Origin: a virus
Virus record (IMG/VR): IMGVR_UViG_3300042541_001269
Coordinates: 1-25,017 of that record
Strand: one strand, 5' to 3'
DNA: 25,017 nucleotides
Shown here: positions 17,301 to 24,248 of the stretch, one piece after another
How positions within the stretch are numbered: position 1 is the first letter of the stretch
Layout of the letters: each line of letters starts with the position of its first letter
Notes under the pieces: generated by a model
Database searches by the model: none
Seen by the model: the letters and a program-made list of their open reading frames with translations, nothing else
Told to the model about the DNA's origin: nothing
Made by a program: the position numbers and the translations under genes

Positions 17301-18944
17301 CTTCAGTTCTTGTTCATTTGCAAGGACAAATTTTCTAATATCATTAAGAGTGCCTGTAAGTAAATCTTGCAAATCTGCGCCAGATTCCGTAAATAATGAC
17401 CCAATGGACAGAGAAACTTGCTCCAAAGCAATCGCTAGGCGTTGCCCCGCGTATTCAGGAGCTGTTGCTAACTGCTCACTAAATTTCCCATAGTCTGCAT
17501 AGTTTTTCTTGGCAAAATTGATAAATTCTTTAATGCCAATCGTGCCTTTCTCTAAGCCATCTTGCAATTGCTCAAAGCTTAGTTTATTAGCTTGAGCAAA
17601 TTTAACCACGGCGCCAGGGAACCTTTCTCCCAACTGGCCGCGAAGTTCTTCTGCCTGTACGCCGCCTTTGCTCATAATTTGAACAACGGCTCGCATGGCT
17701 CCATCTAGATCTTCAGCGCTGCCGCCAGTGGCCATGATGGCTAAAACTGTGCCTTCTAAGATTTCCCTAGTTTCATCAACTGATAAATTATATTCTTTTG
17801 TGTTAGCTCTTAGTTGAGTGAAGAATTTGGAAGTTTGTTCTAAAGGAATTAAGAGCTTTTGGCTCATTTCGCCAACCGCTGCCTGCGCCTGCGCAAAGTC
17901 TTTGGCATCGACAGACGCCATAGCAAGACCTCTTTGTATCCTTTGCACAGCAGAGGCTTGACTGGTGATGCCCGCCAAGGCAGTGCCCAAATTGTCTGCC
18001 ACTTGACCAATGGCGGCCCCTGCAAAGGCTCCAGGCACTCCACCGGCAAGACCACCAGCAACTCCCCCTACTGCGCTTCCAATGCCTCCTCCAAGCCCTC
18101 CTCCGTAGAGGAATGCTCCGCCAGCGGCCCCCACTCTTTGACCAGCAGAGGGCCCGACGCTTTGCCTCTTCTGAATCTTTTGAATACCTTTTTCTGCTTT
18201 TAGTATTTCTTTGTTTAATTCTCTCCAGCGACTGCTATCAGGAGAAATCAGACGAGCTTCTTTTTGCAGGACTTTTAATCTATTCTCATAATCAGCAAGA
18301 GAGTTTGGTCGAAAAGCGTCTGGGGATGGCTTAATTGTCTTTGCAGTTTTAGCCGCTTGGCCTATCGCCTCTAAGTACTCAGGGCTTCCTGGGCTGCTAG
18401 GAATACCCTTGCCGCCTTTGGTTGGTCCGTATTCAATGCCTCCACGAACTGGACTAGCAATTAATGGAATGGCCCCCTTGGCGCCCATGCCAGTGCGAAA
18501 TTCTGCAACAGCCTTAGAGCGCCGCTCTTCCGCTCTTGTTTCGACGATGGCCATTTGCAGCCTTTCGTCAAACGCTTTTCTCTCGGCTGCCATCCTTTGC
18601 TTTAGCAGCCGATCCTCTTCCTTATACGACTCTTCTGCTATTTTGAGAAGATCTTTATGGTACTTTGCTGCTCCTTGACTAGCGCTGCCATAGGCTCGCT
18701 GCATTGATGCCAAAGCCTTATCTAGATCAGAATAAGCTTTGTCAATATTTGCAACGGCTCCACGAGCGTCCTTAAGCTCTTGATTTAGCTTACTTAAATC
18801 ACTGGCTCTTGCAATAAATTCTTCTGCGCCGATTTGGGCATTTTCAAATTCTTTTGTGACCCCTTGAATGCTTTTCTTGAGAATCTTAATAGTCCTACCG
18901 GCACTACTGGCATCGGCGGTAAATGCAACTGCATATTCAGCCAT
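14328..18944 (-). CDS. tail tape measure protein with embedded peptidase-like segment
   Basis: A 1538-residue protein, by far the largest. It opens with coiled-coil sequence (residues 1-150), then a Gly/Ala-rich hydrophobic stretch (about 271-325), then a typical tape-measure N-terminal domain (about 333-490: IQRGLAMASVDAKDF, GGVQAEELRGQLGERFPGAV). Around residues 795-895 there is an unusual insert with NHTLNAMDMGI (about H830, D836) and NIHLHI (about H887/H889), resembling the zinc ligands of LAS/M15 or M23 peptidases. A second hydrophobic stretch (about 1338-1395) and the C-terminal motif GLVGEGKYNEAIVPLPDGRS are standard tape-measure features. By the usual rule of about 1.5 angstrom per residue, the tail would be roughly 200 nm. 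ATG at 18944 has GAGG six bases upstream and overlaps the gp10-like gene. Confidence 0.93.
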   Translation of the reverse strand: MAEYAVAFTADASSAGRTIKILKKSIQGVTKEFENAQIGAEEFIARASDLSKLNQELKDARGAVANIDKAYSDLDKALASMQRAYGSASQGAAKYHKDLLKIAEESYKEEDRLLKQRMAAERKAFDERLQMAIVETRAEERRSKAVAEFRTGMGAKGAIPLIASPVRGGIEYGPTKGGKGIPSSPGSPEYLEAIGQAAKTAKTIKPSPDAFRPNSLADYENRLKVLQKEARLISPDSSRWRELNKEILKAEKGIQKIQKRQSVGPSAGQRVGAAGGAFLYGGGLGGGIGSAVGGVAGGLAGGVPGAFAGAAIGQVADNLGTALAGITSQASAVQRIQRGLAMASVDAKDFAQAQAAVGEMSQKLLIPLEQTSKFFTQLRANTKEYNLSVDETREILEGTVLAIMATGGSAEDLDGAMRAVVQIMSKGGVQAEELRGQLGERFPGAVVKFAQANKLSFEQLQDGLEKGTIGIKEFINFAKKNYADYGKFSEQLATAPEYAGQRLAIALEQVSLSIGSLFTESGADLQDLLTGTLNDIRKFVLANEQELKTIASGLASLVTLAVEAANKLGFVFKGIYEVFKNIANVATVVRNMTGSGDIQSVATERQTVNTQINEAFEAIASTKNRPGDNTVAVATLKSLQKRRDELNQLFTDLGGNAAYQTSKPSGLTLDFGGKGAGMSMDRAGKEDKKKKEDSLENFERLRDQLANAYNQAEIERIKARYELEKRLREDLYDMQEFGANRLQRQNLQFLRALAKTEQERQDVAFSGQLSIAEAAGKVSPSAAVSPSSVGGSVASSGYIDKKVLREWLVSQGFGRTTGDFTNKGHATPNHTLNAMDMGILGGSDANALRRTIDMERKLKATGAFGSQLFGPERDPYGHGAGKGGQNIHLHIPTPEGKVKMTTGLASLMNYSGPVGAGAPRKVGSNENRDTMTVANTGIAKENAALADRGAILIKESSIMKELGRYMQEVYNVPDLTLDSQLLKERNNLMEQGVDENIINYKMRLLELDLQYQDLLKALPSFAKKAKLSAEERMMLEAELAKALGASKDAEKNKNDETLRGIEVVKTRDTAKYIKSLQDEVKLLLIVGDEERRLAEIQSQYGNAKAQEIFDLETIKKNIAETRSLIDGFVSSTTGDYKGFLKAVISGEDAADALKKFQEGLKDKVLTIFFDFAMAPVDKFLKEGLEGLLLPKGIQQKAGELPSDISKDPVQATNGNTSAIVQNTTALESVTAALVGQPSPIGVAATTAPTLGGQTTLASLSSSAMAFGGAEGEVISSALASTFESAQASIGLSMESLASSFEYGKDKLLEGVPPFEQALTVDLPGQVEKSTEALKAKGSTFSESLGKLTQGVGIAVGSIMGIAAGISQVKKGGTGNTLMGIGSVLASVGGAVGGFSNLFKPKAAANGALWAGGFQAFANGGMVKGPTLGLVGEGKYNEAIVPLPDGRSIPVQMRGGPGGESSRDLLAAQAQSRSSPSVLSMSFQSTTINGVEYVDRAQLEMAMAETRRVASRDGAARGANLAIDRLANSPSSRRRAGIR

Positions 18945-19353
18945 TTTTCACCTCTTGCAAAAATAAATTGTCAATCACTTTATCCAGTCTAGAGATGGTG
19001 TCCCTAGTAAATGGTCGCGCAGGTATGCGATTCCCTGGCTTATGAACATAGCCATTATGCACTTCTAGCGCATAAGCCTCTCCTTCTCCGCCTGTCCAAG
19101 TAAAAACTGTCCGCAGTTCACCTATGTTTTCTCTTGCCTGACTATCTCTCAACCCTCCCATGTCAACAATATCCCTTGGCGAATCCACTTTTTCGCCATT
19201 GACTCTTTCTGTTGGGTTAGGCCAATCCCATTTTACTGCATCAATTTCGCTTAAAAAATCCTCTTCGGCCCAATCCATTGCACGCCTAAAAATAGTCCTT
19301 GAAATCCCCTCAAGCTGCACAAGCTTGCTTGTCACATTGTCAGTGATTCGCAC
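18937..19353 (-). CDS. HK97-gp10-like / tail completion protein (138 aa)
   Basis: A 138-residue protein. VDMGGLRDSQ...TVFTWTGGEG.AYALEVHNGYVH...RIPARPFTRDTI fits the HK97-gp10 / Mu-gpG-like family pattern: a Gly-Leu-Arg-Asp-Ser segment, YAxxVHxG, then an ARPF motif before a C-terminal helix. These proteins help complete the head-tail joint or tail. The start is a GTG at 19353; an in-frame TAA lies nine bases upstream, so no longer start exists, and the next Met is 26 residues in. The Shine-Dalgarno is weak. Its location between the chaperone and tape measure genes is later than usual for this family. Confidence 0.7.
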   Translation of the reverse strand: MRITDNVTSKLVQLEGISRTIFRRAMDWAEEDFLSEIDAVKWDWPNPTERVNGEKVDSPRDIVDMGGLRDSQARENIGELRTVFTWTGGEGEAYALEVHNGYVHKPGNRIPARPFTRDTISRLDKVIDNLFLQEVKNG

Positions 19354-19379
19354 TTTAGTTTACACTGCTTTCTATTAGC

Positions 19380-20314
19380 CTAGCTAAGTTCAGCGCCAAT
19401 TAGACCAATGACAATGGGTGGCATCTTTTCGTTTTTCAACGCCCACCTAATTGCGTGTTCTGTTTCTGACTGTAAATCATTAGAACCTTTCTTCATTTCA
19501 TAAGGCAAGAAGTCAGCCAAGCTTGTTTTCTTGCCTTTACTAGACAACGCAGAAAGTACCACTCCTCCCAGTTTGGCAGTTGCAATGCTTTGGGCATTCA
19601 CTTGTTCTCTTTGCTTTTCCAGAAGGTTTTCTAGGCAAACCTGCATAAAGGCAATCGGCACTTTCCCAAAATGCCTTGCGTGAAAAATGGGATCATTGGC
19701 TGCTAGCGCTAGGAGGTGGCAATAAATACCAGTCCAGTCCGTAGAGTAATTTATAGCCTGGTCACAACTTTGCTCTAGTCGCTCCAGGAATGTTATTTTG
19801 GGGCTTCCTGCTCCTCTTCTTCGTCGCCTTGCAATGCTCCATTTTCTTCGGCCATGAAGCTTTCTATTTTTTGCAATAGAGCTTGTGGTAATTTATTAGT
19901 GTCATCCTTCTCCCAGTCATCTGTGGCTTTCCACTTTTTGCCATCAAACACTTCGCCGCGATTACGGAAGAACAAAGTGACCAAGCTTTCGAATTGCTCC
20001 CTTCCAGACGGTACCAAGTTCATGAGGCGAGAAGTGTCTTCCGAAAATTCGCTTAATAGCTCAGACCTTTCCGGGGTGTCTTCTTGCAAAAGCCCAAAAG
20101 CATCTTCTTCTGGAATGCCTTTTACTTTGGCAATATGACGAGCCAATTGAATTGTCTTCAAAGTAAATTGAGCACGCCTTTTGTTCTGCTCCTCACGCAT
20201 CCAAGTTTCTTCTGCCAGCCAGCTTTGATATTTGCGCAGGCGCAGTTTCTCTCCAATCTCAGCGTACTCAGGGGAGCTGAGAAGGAAAAAATCAGAGTAT
20301 TTGCTCATTGCCAT
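19380..20314 (-). CDS. tail assembly chaperone fusion made by -1 frameshift (GT-type, 311 aa)
   Basis: The 173-residue frame (20314 to the stop at 19793) ends ...QEAPK. At C CCA AAA (19802..19796) a -1 slip gives the next codons ATA ACA TTC CTG GAG. That frame is open without interruption through ITFLERLEQSCDQAINYSTD, then a His/Leu/Ala-rich stretch, into PIAFMQVCLENLLEKQ, and ends at TAG 19380. The fusion is 311 residues. The downstream frame has no credible start of its own: the first start codon is a GTG deep in the domain. In lambda, G and GT made this way act on the tape measure protein during tail assembly; the place just before the tape measure fits. Confidence 0.85.
19757..19802 (-). 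promoter_or_regulatory. programmed -1 ribosomal frameshift signal
   Basis: The heptamer CCCAAAA (19802..19796) is in the correct register, C CCA AAA, immediately before the zero-frame TAA. Seven bases further on, CCTGG (19788..19784) can pair with CCAGG (19761..19757), a possible stimulatory stem with a 22-base loop. The slippery site is of the XXXYYYZ type used in phage tail chaperone genes. The stem is short and its role is less certain than the heptamer. Confidence 0.8.
19793..20314 (-). CDS. tail assembly chaperone, unshifted product (G-type, 173 aa)
   Basis: The zero-frame product is 173 residues, helical and charged (EEDAFGLLQEDTPERSELLS, RLMNLVPSGREQFESLVTLF), with a strongly acidic C-terminus (GDEEEEQEAPK). 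It matches the lambda G type in size class, position and relation to the shifted product. Two starts are possible, ATG at 20314 and ATG at 20308; neither has a clear Shine-Dalgarno, so translation probably relies on coupling with the upstream 84-residue gene, which it overlaps by 23 bases. Usually much more of this form than of the fusion is made. Confidence 0.8.
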   Translation of the reverse strand: MAMSKYSDFFLLSSPEYAEIGEKLRLRKYQSWLAEETWMREEQNKRRAQFTLKTIQLARHIAKVKGIPEEDAFGLLQEDTPERSELLSEFSEDTSRLMNLVPSGREQFESLVTLFFRNRGEVFDGKKWKATDDWEKDDTNKLPQALLQKIESFMAEENGALQGDEEEEQEAPK

Positions 20315-20546
20315 TTAATGGAAGTAGCGACAGTCTAGCGTTGAGCATTCGCAAAGGCACAGAAGAATTTGCTGCTCTAGACGGTATCATTGCTATACGT
20401 TCTTCCCCATTGATCTGCATCTTTATTTCTAAAGGGCAACTAGAAATGAAACAAGCAAAGCCAGCAGTCAAGGAATCGCCGTCTTGCGTGACATTAAACA
20501 GCCAAGCTTTTTCGCAGTGACTTTTAATAAACTTTTTGGTCTTCAT
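20292..20546 (-). CDS. hypothetical protein in tail module (84 aa)
   Basis: An 84-residue protein, MKTKKFIKSHCEKAWLFNVT, then TAGFACFISSCPLEIKMQIN, ending LPLNGNEQIL. It looks beta-rich and has three cysteines. Its ATG overlaps the tail terminator stop (ATGA), and its 3' end overlaps the chaperone start by 23 bases, so it is in the same translationally coupled run. I do not recognise a family. Position suggests a small tail assembly or tube-capping factor, but this is only context. Confidence 0.6.
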   Translation of the reverse strand: MKTKKFIKSHCEKAWLFNVTQDGDSLTAGFACFISSCPLEIKMQINGEERIAMIPSRAANSSVPLRMLNARLSLLPLNGNEQIL

Positions 20547-20947
20547 GCTGCCAAATAGCCCATATTTACATCGGGAATGACAATGCGATACTGCCCATAG
20601 GCAACATCGCTTTCCGGAGAAGGAAAAAATTCCGCATCAGGAAATCTTCCCATCATCCGTTCTGCTGCCGCAGACAGATTTGATGAAGTGGTATCATAAT
20701 TAACAATTACTACCACCCACTCTTGACGCCGCTTAAATTTTCCTAAAGAAGGAGATGGCGAAGCACGAGGAAACTCTTCAATGGTCACCTCAAGGCCGCT
20801 GACTTTCCATTCAGGAGGCACGCCTTGTCGTCCCACCACATAAAGCGCAGGAATCGTTGTATTGTCCGGCAGTGTATAGCTGCCAATCAAGCTGGGGCTG
20901 GCACCTAGCAGTGTCGTAACAGTGTCGCGCAATTGGGCAATGTTCAT
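20543..20947 (-). CDS. candidate tail terminator protein (134 aa)
   Basis: A 134-residue protein with the outline of tail terminators (lambda U type): a helical start MNIAQLRDTVTTLLG, the strand pair TTIPALYVVGRQ, a charged strand FKRRQEWVVVIVNYDTTSSN, a helix LSAAAERMMGRFPDAEF, and a final strand YGQYRIVIPDVNMGYL. Such proteins form the hexameric ring that stops tube growth and joins tail to head. The ATG at 20947 is preceded by GGAGG seven bases upstream, lying inside the terminator hairpin arm. It follows the candidate tube gene rather than preceding it as in lambda. Confidence 0.6.
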   Translation of the reverse strand: MNIAQLRDTVTTLLGASPSLIGSYTLPDNTTIPALYVVGRQGVPPEWKVSGLEVTIEEFPRASPSPSLGKFKRRQEWVVVIVNYDTTSSNLSAAAERMMGRFPDAEFFPSPESDVAYGQYRIVIPDVNMGYLAA

Positions 20948-20973
20948 AAAAAAGCCTCCCCGTAAGGAGAGGC
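20948..20973 (-). terminator. intrinsic terminator whose 3' arm holds the next gene's Shine-Dalgarno
   Basis: On the minus strand GCCTCTCC (20973..20966) pairs with GGGGAGGC (20961..20954) across the 4-base loop TTAC, with one T-G wobble, followed directly by six Ts. It lies 22 bases after the candidate major tail protein stop. The ATG of the next gene (20947) abuts the T-run, and the GGAGG of the 3' arm is seven bases from that ATG, so the same element can both end transcripts and hide a ribosome binding site. Confidence 0.8.
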
Positions 20974-20995
20974 TAGCAAACTATGGAAGTAAAAA

Positions 20996-21574
20996 TCAGC
21001 TATTAGGAGAAGAAGGAATCAGCGAACCAGTGTTAGTGGCATTCTGATGCACGCCAATCCGGCCACGGCTGATCAAGTCAAAGGTCACTTCAACGAGATT
21101 GTCAGCAGGATAGCTTTCGCTATAGTTCATCACGCAAGCCGTATAAGCCACGCGATCATAGTAGAACGTAGTACCGCTAACGCCAAGTTGCTTGTTGATT
21201 TCAACGTACACTTCTTGGTTCTTGTTATAGCGGTTAGCTGCAATCACCTGGAAGGCTTCATCAAAGCTGTTGGGGATGAAGGTGGTGCCGTCAACGTCCT
21301 TCTGGAAGTAGGAAGTGATGGAAGCAGTGGCTTGGCTGGTGACGATCACGCTGTCAGAGAAGCCGCCGCCGCCTAGCAGGTAGAACTCCGTGTTGCCATC
21401 GTTGAAGGCTACGGAAGCCGTCGTGGCGGCTTGGAGGGTGTAGAGGGTGGGGGCGCCGCTCACCGTGAAGGTGGCGCCACTCTGAGTGATCACTGGACGG
21501 CCAACACCGTCAATGGAACCAACACGTACAATTACGTCTTGGCTCTTAACCAATTCTGTGGGATGGTAGAGCAT
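20996..21574 (-). CDS. candidate major tail (tube) protein (192 aa)
   Basis: A 192-residue beta-rich protein. Key parts are FNDGNTEFYLLGGGGFSDSV, a loop rich in T and D, VYVEINKQLGVSGTTFYYDR, and ESYPADNLVEVTFDLISRGR, the last like the closing strands of tube proteins. It has a good Shine-Dalgarno (GAGG, seven bases from the ATG at 21574) and is followed at once by an intrinsic terminator. By eye its codons are richer in G/C than its small neighbours, as in the capsid gene, consistent with very high expression. These three points plus position favour the tube protein; sequence similarity alone is modest. Confidence 0.65.
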   Translation of the reverse strand: MLYHPTELVKSQDVIVRVGSIDGVGRPVITQSGATFTVSGAPTLYTLQAATTASVAFNDGNTEFYLLGGGGFSDSVIVTSQATASITSYFQKDVDGTTFIPNSFDEAFQVIAANRYNKNQEVYVEINKQLGVSGTTFYYDRVAYTACVMNYSESYPADNLVEVTFDLISRGRIGVHQNATNTGSLIPSSPNS

Positions 21575-21615
21575 GAGAATGCCTCAACAATGGGGAAAGA
21601 GAAGATGGTTAAGCG

Positions 21616-22005
21616 TCAGACGTTCTGTACGCTTCCTTTGCCAATCAAGCGGAAAATGCCTCTAACTGGCGCACCTAGGAACTGCCAATAATGTTCGGCA
21701 ATTTGTTCGTTAGGTAATAGTTCAAACCGTCCTTCTCTTCCATTGATTGTGGCAGAAGCGGAACTCCCTGGAGTGATGCCAGACAAGGCCAACGGCCCAG
21801 TCAGTCGTCCTTCCATGTACACAGCCGTACTATCAGCACCAAGCAAATAATCGTACTGTGGGTTTCGTTTTTGCCTAAGACTGGCATAGTAAGTCACTCC
21901 AGAGGATAGAGCAACGTAGTTACCAGTCTCTGCATCAACGGCATAGCCAGAAGCAACGGACCACATGAGAGTGGCATTTGCTAATGGCGAAAGGCCGTTA
22001 ATCAT
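21616..22005 (-). CDS. head completion / head-tail connector candidate (129 aa)
   Basis: A 129-residue beta-rich protein, MINGLSPLANATLMWSVASG, then VTYYASLRQKRNPQYDYLLG, VYMEGRLTGPLALSGITPGS and REGRFELLPNEQIAEHYWQF. The A/V-rich start and the short beta-barrel pattern fit head-closure or stopper proteins of siphoviruses (a GRLTGP...LP turn is common there). Its ATG overlaps the preceding DUF4054-like stop as ATGA. No enzyme motif is present. The role is inferred from its place between the connector and tube genes. Confidence 0.5.
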   Translation of the reverse strand: MINGLSPLANATLMWSVASGYAVDAETGNYVALSSGVTYYASLRQKRNPQYDYLLGADSTAVYMEGRLTGPLALSGITPGSSASATINGREGRFELLPNEQIAEHYWQFLGAPVRGIFRLIGKGSVQNV

Positions 22006-22316
22006 GCGACAAATCCCATGGAGAAAGAACCAGTGACGGTTTCAAGCATTCGTTTGAACTCTTGGCCATATTGAGTGGCCTCCAGTCCTTTGCCATAAAC
22101 CTTGCCATCAGTGGCGCCAATTTGAACGCCCATTTGTGCAAGTTGAATGGCGATGATATGAGCAGCGAGATGCTTTACTGCCCTATCAGTTTGATCTCCG
22201 AAAACATCAGCCGACGCATCTGCTGTTGCCTCTTCAATCGCTCCATTGACAATCCCAGTGGGATGAGGGATGAACTCAGGGAAGCGCTCAAGGAATGTTG
22301 CGTAAGTAACAGTCAT
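22002..22316 (-). CDS. DUF4054-like head-tail connector (104 aa)
   Basis: A 104-residue helical protein, MTVTYATFLERFPEFI, then VNGAIEEATADASADVFGDQ, and DRAVKHLAAHIIAIQLAQMG. The 'FxxRFPEF ... DxAxxxLAAHxLA' layout is that of DUF4054 / gp6-like connector proteins, which form the ring under the portal. It starts with an ATG at 22316 that shares one base with the previous stop (TGATG). The C-terminal part (YGQEFKRMLETVTGSFSMGF) is typical too. Confidence is good for the family and fair for the role. Confidence 0.75.
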   Translation of the reverse strand: MTVTYATFLERFPEFIPHPTGIVNGAIEEATADASADVFGDQTDRAVKHLAAHIIAIQLAQMGVQIGATDGKVYGKGLEATQYGQEFKRMLETVTGSFSMGFVA

Positions 22317-22702
22317 CAGGCGTTCCCCAAGCGAATGGATTCAAGGCGTTTGTTGATGGCATTGCGCACTCGAACGCGGCCTTCGATTGCTTTCCATTCA
22401 TTGAGCTGTTGCTCGTCATGAATGATTTCAATGGTACGCAAGGCTTCAATAAGAGGAATGTTGATTAAGGATTCAGTGTCCCGTGGAATGGTTTCCACAG
22501 TCGGCTTCTCCTTCAACTCTTCAATAGCCCCGATGGACATCAGCCGCTTAACCGTTTGATTTTCGCGGGCTTGCTTCCATTGCGTTTCGGGCACTTCTTG
22601 ATTCAACCCTGGCGCAAGTTGAATCATTCCTCCAGTGGTGATAATGCCAAATCCTCCTTCGCGAGGGGGATTTTCAAGCTCAGGACGATAAGCAATTAAC
22701 AT
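22316..22702 (-). CDS. hypothetical head-region protein (128 aa)
   Basis: Taking the ATG at 22702 the product is 128 residues: MLIAYRPELENPPREGGFGI, then IQLAPGLNQEVPETQWKQAR, a middle helix (VKRLMSIGAIEELKEKPTVE) and a basic C-terminus (RVRNAINKRLESIRLGNA). A TTG at 22714 would add four residues, but has no better Shine-Dalgarno. 'LxPGxNxVPxxxW ... xxLxxxGxIEEL' is a pattern I have seen in small virion proteins next to capsid genes; I cannot assign a function. It sits between the capsid and connector genes and overlaps the latter by one base. Confidence 0.6.
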   Translation of the reverse strand: MLIAYRPELENPPREGGFGIITTGGMIQLAPGLNQEVPETQWKQARENQTVKRLMSIGAIEELKEKPTVETIPRDTESLINIPLIEALRTIEIIHDEQQLNEWKAIEGRVRVRNAINKRLESIRLGNA

Positions 22703-22755
22703 TTTGGTGTTCAATAAGAACTAGGAAACAGCTTAACGCCCTTTGCTCAAATGGC

Positions 22756-23670
22756 TCAAGAAGACGCCTGCACGTAAACCATGCTCTTGGGATAGTACAC
22801 AGCCACACCACCCACGCGAGCGTGAGCAGGGACGATGAACTCAAGACCACGTTGCTGGGGCGGGAACAGTTCGAGGGGCTGAGGGATGTGCAGTTGCACT
22901 TTCTCAGGATCGCGCTTGTACACGACCATGCGGCTGGTGTTCAGGCGGCCGCTGTTCTTGCCCTTGGTCAGTTGGTTGATGGGTTCAACGTTACGGATGT
23001 AGGGGTTGGTGCGCAGGAAGTATTCCAGCACAGTCACGTCCGAAGAATCAGAGTTGCGGGTGGTGCTAACTTTGTTGTAATCTTCGTAAGCCAGCAGGAT
23101 GGTATCCGGCTGTTCTTTCATGTTCGAGCCGTTGATGATGGCAGTAACGCCATAGTTCAGCAGTTCAATCATTTCTTGAGCAGTGGTGCCAACAGTGGTG
23201 AACCACTTGTCAGCAGCAAGGATGTCAACGGTGGAGTTGTTGAAGAAACCAGCCATGTTGACGGTGGACTCACCGAACATTGCAACGCTTTCAACTTTCT
23301 CCTCATAAGCGCGACGCACTGCAGCAGCACGACGTTGCTCAAGGGCAATGTTGGCCATTTGAGCAGCACGCAGTTCCTGAACGGTATAGCCGAAGCTGCC
23401 ACCGAAAGAACGGATGTTGATGCTCTTCTCCACCTGGCTGATGTCGGCACGCGGCAGATCATCGGCAGCATCGGCAATCAAGCGGAACTCCCCAGTGGAG
23501 TCCATGATGCGATAGGTGAAGGTTTGGGCGCCAGGACCAGCTTCGCTAGTAACAGGAAGAATGGTCGAGTACTTGATATCGGCATAAGCGATTTCAAATA
23601 CTTGAGGGCGGATGTACTCAAGCTGACGCTGCAGGAAAAGCCCAGCGTCATCCATACGGAAATCAGACAT
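22756..23670 (-). CDS. major capsid protein, DUF2184 type (304 aa)
   Basis: A 304-residue HK97-fold candidate of the DUF2184 group. Visible parts are LEYIRPQVFEIAYADIKYST, AGAQTFTYRIMDS-like strands, the P-domain helix LRAAQMANIALEQRRAAAVR, ALFGES-type turn VAMFGESTVNMAGFFNN, PDTILLAYEDYNKVSTT, and the closing PQQRGLEFIVPAHARVGGVA. It forms the icosahedral shell. I chose the ATG at 23670: AGGAGG lies seven bases upstream (23683..23678). The alternative TTG at 23688 lies upstream of this site and would add six residues. There is no N-terminal delta domain, so scaffolding must come from another protein. Its codon choice is visibly G/C-rich, as expected for the most abundant virion protein. Confidence 0.88.
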   Translation of the reverse strand: MSDFRMDDAGLFLQRQLEYIRPQVFEIAYADIKYSTILPVTSEAGPGAQTFTYRIMDSTGEFRLIADAADDLPRADISQVEKSINIRSFGGSFGYTVQELRAAQMANIALEQRRAAAVRRAYEEKVESVAMFGESTVNMAGFFNNSTVDILAADKWFTTVGTTAQEMIELLNYGVTAIINGSNMKEQPDTILLAYEDYNKVSTTRNSDSSDVTVLEYFLRTNPYIRNVEPINQLTKGKNSGRLNTSRMVVYKRDPEKVQLHIPQPLELFPPQQRGLEFIVPAHARVGGVAVYYPKSMVYVQASS

Positions 23671-23677
23671 TAGAGGG

Positions 23678-23683
23678 CCTCCT
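23678..23683 (-). promoter_or_regulatory. strong ribosome binding site deciding the capsid start
   Basis: AGGAGG on the minus strand, seven bases from the ATG at 23670 and two bases after the upstream gene's TGA (23687..23685). It fixes the capsid start at 23670 rather than the TTG at 23688. Confidence 0.85.
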
Positions 23684-23684
23684 A

Positions 23685-24245
23685 TCAAGAATCAGCAGAG
23701 AGAGTGAAGCTAGGGCCGTTCAGCTCCAGAACCACCAAACCGCTACCAGTGGTAGAAGTAAGGAAACGAGCATTGGAAAGGCGAACGGTTTTGCCAGATG
23801 CAAAAGCATGGCTGAACTGACCGGCCTTACCAGTGCCGCTTGCGGAGTAAAGAACCCGCACAGGCGAAGCTGGAGTGACGGTGCCGGTGACATAAACTGC
23901 CACAGCGCCTTCGTTGGCAACGTTCATCACTTGGTCGATTTTCACACCAGGACGAGAGTCACTGTTAATAGCGGTTTCGTCAACGTAGGTGAGAATGTTC
24001 ACGCCAAGCACAGTGCCAGTGGCGCCAGAAATCGTGGTAGCAGAGTTTGCGACAGTGCCAGCCACGTTGTAAACTTGCAGGTCGCCGAAGGGCTGCACAA
24101 CGGCAGTTTCATTGATGCAGGTGCTAATCGTATTGTCGCGGATGTCAGCGAGTTGACCTTCCAGCAAAGCAGCATGAGTGAGAGCGTAGCTCTGTTGCAC
24201 GCCACCAGCAGAAGCAGTCCCTGACGTAGTGAAAGTTACAGCCAT
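23685..24245 (-). CDS. capsid decoration/cement-type protein (186 aa)
   Basis: A 186-residue beta-rich protein between the scaffold/protease and capsid genes, where decoration or structural cement proteins are encoded in many siphoviruses. It starts MAVTFTTSGTASAGGVQQSY, has a helical ALLEGQLADIRDNTISTCIN segment, then barrel-like strands (VDETAINSDSRPGVKIDQVM, AVAVYVTGTVTPASPVRVLY). It ends GSGLVVLELNGPSFTLSADS. It has no enzyme motif and G/C-rich codons, suggesting an abundant virion protein. It starts at ATG 24245, three bases after the DUF2213 stop. Confidence 0.65.
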   Translation of the reverse strand: MAVTFTTSGTASAGGVQQSYALTHAALLEGQLADIRDNTISTCINETAVVQPFGDLQVYNVAGTVANSATTISGATGTVLGVNILTYVDETAINSDSRPGVKIDQVMNVANEGAVAVYVTGTVTPASPVRVLYSASGTGKAGQFSHAFASGKTVRLSNARFLTSTTGSGLVVLELNGPSFTLSADS

Positions 24246-24248
24246 GGG

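Noticed and set aside
19380-19661. A free-standing 93-residue gene starting at GTG 19661
   Set aside because: The same frame is open upstream to the slippery site and has no Shine-Dalgarno at the GTG; it is better explained as the shifted part of the chaperone.
22715-22755. Possible hairpin after the capsid gene
   Set aside because: TTGAGC occurs twice, but as a direct, not inverted, repeat, and there is no T-run, so no terminator can be supported.
22822-23673. Long plus-strand open frame (283 residues) opposite the capsid gene
   Set aside because: It is the mirror of a well-supported capsid gene with strong codon bias, has a His/Val-rich composition typical of antisense frames, and no plus-strand neighbours.
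23671-23688. TTG at 23688 as the capsid start
   Set aside because: It lies upstream of AGGAGG, which is correctly spaced for the ATG at 23670.
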